Below, one piece after another: positions 1 to 4,854 of a stretch of 5,484 nucleotides of DNA (the first letter of the stretch is position 1; every line of letters begins with the position of its first letter). Below the pieces are notes generated by a model, which did not search any database, was not told the origin of the DNA, and saw only the letters and a program-made list of their open reading frames with translations. The position numbers and the translations under genes were made by a program. Origin of the DNA: CAXSEF01 sp964236535 (lineage in GTDB: Bacteria > Pseudomonadota > Alphaproteobacteria > Acetobacterales > Acetobacteraceae). Location of the stretch: positions 1 to 5,484 of the forward strand of contig CAXSEF010000149.1 in the NCBI GenBank assembly GCA_964236535.1. The letters are read 5' to 3'.

Positions 1-32
1 CCACCAGGAGCAGACATTCAACTTGAGACACC

Positions 33-221
33 GTCCAGAGGCTCTGCCTCTGGACTCCGCCAAAGGCCTGGCCTTTGGAATCCCCATGCTTGAGGAAGCG
101 GTTTTCCAAGGCCTCAGGCCCTGACAGGTCTGGGCGGTGCCCGCGCCAGGTTCCGATGGCTCGTCTGATTCGTTGGAATGCGGGCGGAGGCAATGCCCGG
201 CCTTGTTTCGCCTGCAGGTCG
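33..221 (+). repeat. Mosaic hairpin repeat, copy A
   Basis: This is the first of three related intergenic elements. It opens with a perfect 10-bp inverted repeat (33-42 with 46-55, loop TCT). The spacer ACTCCGCC follows, then a second hairpin (60-67 with 71-78, CCAAAGGC/GCCTTTGG). A third module at 104-120 contains TTCCAAGGCCTCAGG, and a tail module at 195-221 begins GCCCGGCCTTG and ends TGCAGGTCG. Positions 35-61 match copy B at 26 of 27 bases. Positions 35-68 match the reverse complement of copy C at 32 of 34. The tail matches copy B (3241-3267) at 24 of 27. I see no gene in the whole stretch 1-297. The element has no transposase and no obvious flanking duplication. It resembles REP-like hairpin sequences scattered between genes in Acetobacteraceae. 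Whether it acts as terminator, mRNA stabiliser or passive mobile repeat cannot be decided here. Confidence 0.7.
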
Positions 222-280
222 ATGGGCCGCGCCGCGAGGCGTCGGGCAGCCGGGGCAACTTCGGCGGCAAGGCGGGATTG

Positions 281-286
281 AGGAGG
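281..286 (+). promoter_or_regulatory. Ribosome binding site that fixes the VOC gene start
   Basis: A perfect AGGAGG lies 11 bases before the GTG at 298. The same frame stays open upstream to an ATG at 178. That longer start has no such site, reads through the tail of repeat A, and would bury the signal peptide deep in the protein. The site therefore supports GTG 298. Confidence 0.75.
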
Positions 287-297
287 CGGACGCAGGA

Positions 298-1269
298 GTG
301 ACCACGGTGGAACAGCGGCACGGCGGCGACGGACATGCGGCCCGAGGCAGGCCAGGGCCGGGCCGGGCGAGGCGGCTGCTGGCGCTCGGGCTGGCGGCGG
401 CGCTGGGGCTGGCCGGGGGCGCGCAGGCCCAGACGGCCGGACCGGTGTCGCAGCCGGTCCCGGGTGCGGCCGCGACGGCCGAGCGCCATGCCGGCAAGAT
501 CGCCTTTGCCGAGCTGGTGACGCCGGACCTCGCCGCGACGGAGCGCTTCTACGGCACGCTGTTCGGCTGGACCTTCCAGGCGGTGCCGGGCAGCCGCGAG
601 CCGTTCGTGGAGGCGTCGGCGCATGGCCGGGTGGTCGCGGCGCTGCTGCAGCGAGAGAAGCCCGCCGGCCGGCGCCCGTCCTGGCTGACCTGCCTCGCCG
701 CCGCCGACGTGCAGTCGGCGGACAGCCTCGCGGAGCAGCACGGCGGCAGGCTGCTGTTCCCGCCGTTCGACGTGCCGGGGCTCGGCCGCGCGGCGGTGCT
801 CGCCGACCCGCAGGGCGCCGTGTTCGCGGTGTTCACGGCCACCGCCGGCGAGCCGCCGGAGCAGCTCGCGGCCCCGGGCGACTGGATCTGGTCCTCGCTG
901 ATCACCAGCGACCCCGCGACCGACGCCGCGTTCTACAAGGCGCTGCTCGGCTACGAGGTGTTCGCCCTGCCGGACCCCGCCGAGGCGCAGCACCTGATCC
1001 TGGCCTCGGGCGCCTTCGCCCGCGCCAGCGTCAACCCGCTGCCGTCCGCACAGCCGGACGTGGCGCCGCGCTGGCTGAGCTTCGTACGTGTCGACGACGC
1101 GACGGCGATGGCGGCGCAGGTGGCGGCGCTCGGCGGACGGGTGGTGGTCCCGCCGCGGCTCGACCGCCACGGGGGCAAGATCGCCGTAGTGGCCGATCCG
1201 GAGGGCGCGCTGTTCGGCCTGATGGAGTGGTCCGAGGATCCGGCCGGCGACGCGGGAGACGCCAAGTGA
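298..1269 (+). CDS. Exported double VOC (glyoxalase-fold) protein
   Basis: The gene encodes 323 residues starting with GTG. The N-terminus is an export signal: a basic stretch ending ARR (24-26), a hydrophobic run of Leu/Ala/Gly (27-41) and an AQA cleavage site at 42-44. The mature protein carries two vicinal-oxygen-chelate modules, about residues 67-180 and 196-311. Each opens with the family pattern of a strand followed by a D-x-x-x-x-x-x-F-Y helix (ELVTPDLAATERFY; SLITSDPATDAAFY) and closes with D-P-x-G-A-x-F. This tandem layout resembles the CFP-30B/glyoxalase-like proteins. The His/Glu ligands of metal-dependent VOC enzymes are not evident: position 71 is Glu and the matching site in domain 2 is Ser. 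The fold is clear, but the substrate and any catalysis are unknown. The n-region with RRLL is only a weak match to a Tat signal, so the Sec/Tat choice is open. Its stop overlaps the next start (GTGA), so the two are probably one operon. Confidence 0.88.
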   Translation: MTTVEQRHGGDGHAARGRPGPGRARRLLALGLAAALGLAGGAQAQTAGPVSQPVPGAAATAERHAGKIAFAELVTPDLAATERFYGTLFGWTFQAVPGSREPFVEASAHGRVVAALLQREKPAGRRPSWLTCLAAADVQSADSLAEQHGGRLLFPPFDVPGLGRAAVLADPQGAVFAVFTATAGEPPEQLAAPGDWIWSSLITSDPATDAAFYKALLGYEVFALPDPAEAQHLILASGAFARASVNPLPSAQPDVAPRWLSFVRVDDATAMAAQVAALGGRVVVPPRLDRHGGKIAVVADPEGALFGLMEWSEDPAGDAGDAK

Positions 1270-1610
1270 GCGCCCGGCGCAGACGTGCGGCCCTGCTGGC
1301 CGCGGCCGTGGGCATGCTGGTGTCGCTGGCGGGCTGCGGCGGCTACGGCGGCGGTTATGGCGGGGGCTATGGCGGCGGCTACTACGAGGGCATCGGCGGC
1401 GGCTATGGCGGGTTCGGACCGGGCTACCGCGTCGGGCCGTACCGGGATTTCGGCGGCCCGGGTGGCGGCCGCGGGTTCGGCGGTGGCCGGGGCGTCCCGG
1501 GGATCCCGGGCGGCGGCCATGGCGGCGGCGTGCACGGCGGCGGTGGGGGCGGCCATGGCGGCGGTGGCGGTGGCGGCGGCCATGGCGGTGGCGGGGGGCA
1601 CGGGCGCTAG
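1266..1610 (+). CDS. Small Gly/Tyr- and Gly/His-rich lipoprotein
   Basis: The predicted protein has 114 residues and starts at the GTG that overlaps the VOC stop codon; a purine-rich GGGAGA stretch lies just upstream. Four arginines (4-7) are followed by a hydrophobic segment and the lipobox LAGC, with Cys24 as the expected lipidated residue. Cleavage would leave a membrane-anchored protein that is almost wholly low complexity. A first half has GGYG repeats with several Tyr, Phe and Arg. A second half has poly-Gly blocks broken by five His residues and ends HGR. No catalytic domain is visible. Such a tail could bind metal, be disordered, or associate with the cell surface, all of which is inference. 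A more upstream in-frame ATG (1227) would put the start inside the VOC gene and precede the basic n-region with extra residues, so I prefer 1266. The clear signal peptide and lipobox argue that it is a real gene despite the biased composition. Confidence 0.75.
   Translation: MSARRRRAALLAAAVGMLVSLAGCGGYGGGYGGGYGGGYYEGIGGGYGGFGPGYRVGPYRDFGGPGGGRGFGGGRGVPGIPGGGHGGGVHGGGGGGHGGGGGGGGHGGGGGHGR
1344..1382 (+). repeat. 12-base tandem repeat encoding Y-G-G-G
   Basis: Three near-identical 12-base units of the form TA(T/C)GGCGG(C/G)GG(C/T), plus the start of a fourth, encode successive YGGG units of the lipoprotein. Third-position differences between units keep the protein repeat while varying the DNA. 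A second looser set of GGC/GGT-rich units containing CCATGG lies at about 1511-1595 and encodes the Gly/His tail. Both are candidates for slippage-driven length variation between strains. Confidence 0.7.
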
Positions 1611-1678
1611 CCGCCGGCCGGCACCGGTGGCGTCGCCGGGGCGAGTGCCGCCGGGCCGTCGGCTCCTGTCCGCAGGGT

Positions 1679-1720
1679 TCGGCCTGCCGGCAAGCCGAGG
1701 GCAGGGCCCGCGCCCGCCCT
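1679..1720. terminator. Hairpin pair between convergent genes, possible bidirectional terminator
   Basis: Two adjacent inverted repeats lie between the ends of the lipoprotein gene and the GST gene. The first, 1679-1698, pairs TCGGC with GCCGA around TGCCGGCA. The second, 1698-1720, pairs AGGGC-A-GGGC with GCCCGCCCT as 9 bp with one bulged A and a 4-base loop. The two share base 1698, so they would be alternatives or stack end to end. The second starts about 9 bases beyond the GST stop. No clear T-tract follows on either strand, so this is not a classical intrinsic terminator. The position between converging genes supports a termination role. Confidence 0.42.
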
Positions 1721-1728
1721 CCCGCCGC

Positions 1729-2358
1729 TCAGCCCGGCTGCGTCGAGGTGAAGCTGGGCAGCGCCTGCACTCCGCTCCACCACGCGGCGAACCCCGGTGC
1801 CGCGAACAGCGACTCCGCGTCCGGCGTCATCGACACGTAGCCGGCGATCGGCGCGAGGTACAGGTCCGCGAGGCTGAGCTCGCCGGCGATCCAGGGCGAG
1901 CCGGCCCGCGTGGCCATGACGAAGTCGAGGACCTTGCGGCCGGTCGCGAGGCCCGCCTTGCGGGCATCCTCGTTCTTGCCGCCGACGAAGTCCGGGAACA
2001 GGTGGTAGGCCGCGACGCCGCCGAGCAGCGCCGGGTAGCCGTACGAGTCGAGGATGCCGATGGTCATGTCCATCCGCGCGCGCTCCTTCGGCGTCGACGG
2101 GATCAGCGAGCGGCCGGGCAGCACGTCGTTGAGGTAGCGGGTGATGGCGCTGGTCTCGAGGATGCGCATGCCGTCGTGGTCGAGCACGGGGACCTTGCCG
2201 AACGGATGGCGCTGCAGGTGCTCGGGCGTCTTCGGCTCGCCCTTGAGGACGTTGAGCTGCACCTGCTCGAAGTCGGTCACGCCCTTCTCGGCGAGCAGCA
2301 TCTTGACGGTGCGGACGTAGGTGGAGCCGTCGAAGCCCCAGAGGGTGATGGCGGACAT
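1729..2358 (-). CDS. Glutathione S-transferase family protein
   Basis: The protein has 209 residues, a normal length for a cytosolic bacterial GST. The N-terminal thioredoxin-like domain (about 1-83) has the G-S-T-Y-V-R-T-V segment at 11-18, where Ser12 is the likely glutathione-activating residue. It also has the cis-proline in K-V-P-V (Pro57) and the glutathione gamma-glutamyl contact E-T-S-A-I at 68-72. The usual motif here is E-S-x-A-I, so Thr69 is a conservative replacement. The all-helical C-terminal domain follows, with the N-capping motif S-L-A-D-L at 162-166. The expected activity is conjugation or reduction of electrophilic compounds with glutathione; the actual substrate cannot be read. 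The start ATG is preceded on the minus strand by GGGGAGAA (plus-strand 2366-2373) at 7 bases. The frame extends further upstream, but those residues look like noise and overlap the divergent GNAT gene. The gene stands alone. Confidence 0.93.
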   Translation of the reverse strand: MSAITLWGFDGSTYVRTVKMLLAEKGVTDFEQVQLNVLKGEPKTPEHLQRHPFGKVPVLDHDGMRILETSAITRYLNDVLPGRSLIPSTPKERARMDMTIGILDSYGYPALLGGVAAYHLFPDFVGGKNEDARKAGLATGRKVLDFVMATRAGSPWIAGELSLADLYLAPIAGYVSMTPDAESLFAAPGFAAWWSGVQALPSFTSTQPG

Positions 2359-2503
2359 GACGTGGTTCTCCCCGTTGCGGCGCGCGCAGCCGGGCGCGCC
2401 GCGCAGCATGTAGCGGCGGACCGGGCGGCGCGCCACCTTGCGGCCCGGGACGCACGGGGCGCGGTGCCGCCGGCCCGGCGGGTGCGGCGAGGGGAGGCAG
2501 CTT
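2359..2503. promoter_or_regulatory. Shared divergent upstream region of GST and GNAT genes
   Basis: These 145 bases separate two genes that are transcribed away from each other, so promoters for both must lie here or slightly inside the genes. Each end carries a good ribosome binding site (minus-strand GGGGAGAA at 2366-2373; plus-strand GGGGAGG at 2491-2497). I could not identify convincing -35/-10 boxes or an operator palindrome by eye in this GC-rich stretch. Confidence 0.5.
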
Positions 2504-2983
2504 GTGGGCACCCGGTTCGGCATGGAGATACGCGCGGCGGCAGCGGCGGACGCGCCGGGGCTGTCCGCGCTGCTTGCCGCGGCGGGCCGGGCGGTGCCGC
2601 CTGCAGTGCTGGCGCGCCGGCTCGACGCACTGCGCGCGCAGCCCGGCGCGGCGCTGGTGGCGGTGGCGTGGGGGCCGCCAAGCGGCCTGGTGGTGCTGCA
2701 CTGGGCGCACACGCTGCAGGCCGACCCGCCGGTGGCGCGGATCACCACGCTGCTGGTGGCCGAGGACGAGCGGCGGCGCGGGATCGGCCGGCTGCTGGTG
2801 AAGGCGGCGGCGCAGGCGGCGCGCGCGCAGGGCTGCGACGCGCTGGAGCTCGCGGGCGTGGCCCCCGACGTGCCGGCTGGGGCGGCGTCAGGGGCTGGGA
2901 TGGTCCTGGACGGGTTCTGCGCAGCGACCGGCTTCGCGCCGCACCGTGCGGGGTTCGTGCGCGGACTGCGCCGCCGCGGGTAG
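2504..2983 (+). CDS. GNAT family N-acetyltransferase
   Basis: The protein has 159 residues from GTG 2504 and is built as a single GNAT domain. The core acetyl-CoA-binding motif A is clear: a strand I-T-T-L-L-V (80-85), then R-R-R-G-I-G (90-95), which fits the R/Q-x-x-G-x-G/A pyrophosphate loop, then an Ala-rich helix. The C-terminal part has the usual A-T-G-F-x-P-H-R-A-G-F ending typical of the fold. The acceptor (amine, amino acid, antibiotic or protein) is not predictable. The start is uncertain. GGGGAGG at 2491-2497 sits 6 bases before GTG 2504 and favours it. The more GNAT-like start MEIRAA at ATG 2522 lies 24 bases from that site and would give 153 residues. No partner gene is linked downstream. 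Confidence 0.87.
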   Translation: MGTRFGMEIRAAAAADAPGLSALLAAAGRAVPPAVLARRLDALRAQPGAALVAVAWGPPSGLVVLHWAHTLQADPPVARITTLLVAEDERRRGIGRLLVKAAAQAARAQGCDALELAGVAPDVPAGAASGAGMVLDGFCAATGFAPHRAGFVRGLRRRG

Positions 2984-3077
2984 CGCCCCGATCCGGGCGA
3001 CCGATCTGCGGGCCGAGCAGGACTGGGATGTCGGCTGCAACGGGCTGGACGAGCTGGCCTGCGCGCTCAAAGCGTGA
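2982..3077 (+). pseudogene. Possible C-terminal remnant of an unidentified gene
   Basis: Directly after the GNAT gene, another frame reads about 25 residues from 3000 to a TGA at 3075 (starting TDLRAEQDWDVG and ending in LDELACALKA). Its mixed acidic, aromatic and hydrophobic composition looks like a real amphipathic protein C-terminus, unlike the Arg/Ala/Gly/Pro-rich shadow frames elsewhere. There is no ATG, GTG or TTG with a ribosome binding site that would start it sensibly. The same frame upstream is only a shadow of the GNAT gene. The tail ends 8 bases before repeat B. I read it as the stump of a gene lost by deletion or rearrangement. I cannot name the family. Confidence 0.4.
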
Positions 3078-3084
3078 AGCAAGG

Positions 3085-3267
3085 CCAGAGGCGCTGCCTC
3101 TGGACTCCGCCGGGGCCTGAGCCCCCGGACCCGCACATGCCGGTGGACGATGGCGACACCGGAGGCCCCGGCGGGCCGGACCGTCGTGCTTGACGAATGG
3201 GTTTCCAAAAGGCCTCAGGTCTTTGGCGGGTCCGGGCAGAGCCCGGCCTTGCTGCGCTTGCAGGTCG
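3085..3267 (+). repeat. Mosaic hairpin repeat, copy B
   Basis: This copy has the same orientation as copy A. It begins with an 8-bp hairpin (3085-3092 with 3096-3103), then the identical spacer ACTCCGCC. A different second hairpin follows (GGGGC 3112-3116 with GCCCC 3121-3125). About 60 bases absent from copy A come next, including two further small hairpins (3140-3145 with 3157-3162; 3164-3168 with 3173-3177). It then resumes the shared order: GCTTGA near 3188, the TTTCCAA..GGCCTCAGG hairpin (3205-3226), a hairpin CCGGGC/GCCCGG (3232-3246) and the TGCAGGTCG tail. Module order is conserved with copy A while module content differs, hence mosaic. It fills most of the 372-base gap between the GNAT gene and the YbjN gene. 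Confidence 0.7.
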
Positions 3268-3287
3268 GCGCGTGGCCCCGCTAGGCT
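3258..3287 (+). promoter_or_regulatory. Possible sigma-70-type promoter for the YbjN-proC operon
   Basis: TTGCAG (3258-3263) and TAGGCT (3282-3287) are separated by 18 bases and lie about 70 bases before the YbjN start. GCTAGGCT fits the loose alphaproteobacterial -10 style better than the E. coli consensus. The -35 part lies inside the conserved tail of repeat B. The match is weak, and in GC-rich DNA such pairs can occur by chance. Confidence 0.3.
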
Positions 3288-3355
3288 GGAACGGTCGTCG
3301 AGACGAGACCTGCCTGTCCGGCCGCCCAGGCCTTCCTCCAGCTGGGGAGATTCGC

Positions 3356-3859
3356 ATGTCCGCGCTGCTGCAATCCGAGGCCGTCCACGTCGCCAATCCG
3401 CTCGACGCCATGGAGCAGATCGTCGCCGCCAACGAGTGGGCGTTCGACCGCCGCTCCGACACCGAGATGGCCGCCGAGGCGCCCGGCAAGTGGTGCGACT
3501 ACGGCCTGTACTTCTCCTGGTCGCGCGAGATCAGCGCCATGCACTTCACCTGCACGTTCGACCTCAAGGTGCCGGCACCGCGCCGCGGCGCGCTGTTCGA
3601 GCTGCTGGCGCTGGCCAACGAGCGGCTGTGGATCGGCCATTTCGGCATGGACAGCGACGACGGCATGCCGCTGTTCCGCCACTCGGTGCTGCTGCGCGGC
3701 GCGCCGGGCGCCTCGGCGGAGAGCCTCGAGGACATGGTCGACATCGCCATCACCGAGTGCGAGCGCTTCTATCCCGCGTTCCAGTTCGTGCTGTGGGGCG
3801 GCAAGAGCCCGGCCGATGCCCTGGCGGCGGCGATGCTGGAGTGCGTGGGCGAGGCATGA
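3356..3859 (+). CDS. YbjN-domain-containing protein
   Basis: The 167-residue soluble protein has no signal peptide or membrane segment. It starts at an ATG preceded 5 bases away by GGGGAGA (3344-3350). The sequence follows the alphaproteobacterial YbjN pattern. An N-terminal helix around P-L-D-A-M-E-Q-I-V (15-23) precedes alternating strands with G-L-Y-F-S-W (50-55) and M-H-F-T-C-T-F-D-L-K (62-71). Next come a helix with F-E-L-L-A-L-A-N-E-R-L-W-I-G-H-F (81-96), the strand F-R-H-S-V-L-L-R (107-114) and a C-terminal helix ending in F-Q-F-V-L-W-G (142-148). YbjN proteins resemble type III secretion chaperones in fold and have been linked in E. coli to stress and motility regulation. No enzymatic role is established. 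The gene overlaps proC by ATGA, a close coupling that suggests co-expression rather than a shared reaction. Upstream in-frame starts read through repeat B and are rejected. Confidence 0.93.
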   Translation: MSALLQSEAVHVANPLDAMEQIVAANEWAFDRRSDTEMAAEAPGKWCDYGLYFSWSREISAMHFTCTFDLKVPAPRRGALFELLALANERLWIGHFGMDSDDGMPLFRHSVLLRGAPGASAESLEDMVDIAITECERFYPAFQFVLWGGKSPADALAAAMLECVGEA

Positions 3860-4662
3860 GCCCGCTCCCGCCGCTGCTGCTGATCGGCTGCGGGCAGATG
3901 GGCGGGGCGATGCTGGCCGGCTGGCGCGAGCAGGGGCTCGCCGCCTCGGTCATCGTCGATCCCGGCCAGGCCGGGCGCCGCGACCCGGACGGCCACCGGT
4001 TCGTGGCGGCTCTCGGCGACGTCCCGGAGGGGTTCCGCCCGGAGGCGGTGGTGCTCGCGATCAAGCCGCAGGTGGCGGCCGAGGCGCTCGCCGGCCGTGC
4101 GGGCCTCGGCGGCGGCGCGGTCGTGCTCTCGGTGATGGCCGGCTGGACGGTCGCAGGGCTCGGGCGGCTGCTGGGCCCGGACGCGGGCGTGGTGCGGGCG
4201 ATGCCGAACACCCCGGCCTCGATCCGGCAGGCGATGACGGTGGCGTTCGCGGCCGAGGGCGTCGACGCCGCCTCGCGCGCGCTGTGCGACCGGCTGCTGG
4301 CCTCGGTGGGTTCCGTGGCCTGGGTGGGCGAGGAGGCGATGCTGGACGCCGTGACCGCGATTTCCGGCGGCGGCCCGGCCTACGTGTTCCTGCTCGCCGA
4401 GCTGCTGGAGCGCGCGGGGCTGGCGCAGGGCCTGGAGCCCGCCCTGGCGCGCGAGATGGCGCGGCGCACGGTGTCGGGGGCGGGTGCGCTGCTGGCGGCG
4501 CGCGACGAGGACGCGGCGGTGCTGCGCCGCGCGGTCACCAGCCCGGGCGGGACCACCGAACGGGCGCTCGCGGTGCTGCTGGACGACGCGGCGTGGCCGG
4601 CGACGCTGGCCGCCGCGGTGCAGGCGGCGGTGGACCGGGCGCGCGCGCTCGCGTCGGGGTAG
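3856..4662 (+). CDS. proC: Pyrroline-5-carboxylate reductase
   Basis: This cytoplasmic enzyme reduces 1-pyrroline-5-carboxylate to L-proline with NAD(P)H, the last step of proline synthesis. The 268-residue length matches the family. The N-terminal Rossmann domain has G-C-G-Q-M-G-G-A (11-18) for dinucleotide binding and the A-I-K-P-Q motif (68-72). Next come R-A-M-P-N-T-P-A (114-121) and the signature D-A-V-T-A-I-S-G-G-G-P-A-Y-V-F (164-178). The C-terminal helical dimerisation domain carries S-P-G-G-T-T-E (229-235), which contributes to the active site. All key motifs are intact; the usual G-M-T after MPNTPA appears as A-M-T (126-128). The ATG start shares four bases with the YbjN stop, indicating translational coupling. 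No glutamate kinase or proA is present here, so proline genes are dispersed. The operon appears to end after this gene, where inverted repeat C begins. Confidence 0.97.
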   Translation: MSPLPPLLLIGCGQMGGAMLAGWREQGLAASVIVDPGQAGRRDPDGHRFVAALGDVPEGFRPEAVVLAIKPQVAAEALAGRAGLGGGAVVLSVMAGWTVAGLGRLLGPDAGVVRAMPNTPASIRQAMTVAFAAEGVDAASRALCDRLLASVGSVAWVGEEAMLDAVTAISGGGPAYVFLLAELLERAGLAQGLEPALAREMARRTVSGAGALLAARDEDAAVLRRAVTSPGGTTERALAVLLDDAAWPATLAAAVQAAVDRARALASG

Positions 4663-4668
4663 GGCAGT

Positions 4669-4760
4669 CCGGGCCGGGCTCTGCCTCCGCCCGCGCTGCA
4701 TGAGGATCCCAGAGGCTGGCCTTTGGCGGAGTCCAGAGCCGGAGCCTCTGGCCTTTGCTC
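4669..4760 (-). repeat. Mosaic hairpin repeat, copy C, inverted
   Basis: This copy is read on the minus strand. The core 4718-4751, reverse complemented, matches copy A (35-68) at 32 of 34 bases, including the spacer ACTCCGCC. The flank AAGGCCAGAGGC is shared with copy B. Two changes in the loop region shorten the main stem to 6 bp (4733-4738 with 4746-4751). A second hairpin (4709-4715 with 4720-4726, one G-T pair) corresponds to hairpin two of copy A. A GCAGAGCCCGGCC segment near 4672-4684 corresponds to the late module of copy B. The element starts only a few bases after the proC stop and could affect 3' end formation of that mRNA. The rest of the 4663-4854 gap shows nothing further that I recognise. 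Confidence 0.65.
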
Positions 4761-4854
4761 GCTTGCCTGCCGCGCATCCCGGGCGCAGACCCTGCGTTCA
4801 GGTCCGCGACAGGGCCCGCCGCGCCTGCTGCGCGGCATGACACAGGACGATGCG

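Noticed and set aside
33..78. Hairpins of repeat A as a CRISPR repeat
   Set aside because: There is no regular repeat-spacer spacing. Copies are kilobases apart, differ in content and occur in both orientations.
178..297. Upstream extension of the VOC protein to ATG 178
   Set aside because: There is no ribosome binding site, it overlaps the repeat A tail, and it would displace the signal peptide from the N-terminus. GTG 298 has AGGAGG.
1607..2710. 367-codon open frame on the minus strand overlapping the GST gene
   Set aside because: It is a different frame from the well-supported GST, rich in Arg, Pro and Ala with no recognisable motif, and so a shadow.
2359..2748. Upstream extension of the GST protein on the minus strand
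   Set aside because: The extra residues are not GST-like and lie antisense to the GNAT gene. ATG at 2358 has a good ribosome binding site and gives the normal family length.
1285..3120. 611-codon open frame on the plus strand
   Set aside because: It runs through the lipoprotein gene, antisense across the GST and through the GNAT gene. Its Arg/Ala/Gly-rich composition is typical of a GC-rich shadow frame, and it has no domain or sensible start.
3769..4701. 310-codon minus-strand frame opposite proC
   Set aside because: It is rich in Arg, His, Gln and Pro with no motif, and is the antisense shadow of proC.
33..4760. Repeat copies as ends of one composite transposon
   Set aside because: There is no transposase gene between them, no target-site duplications were seen, and the enclosed genes include ordinary housekeeping ones (proC).
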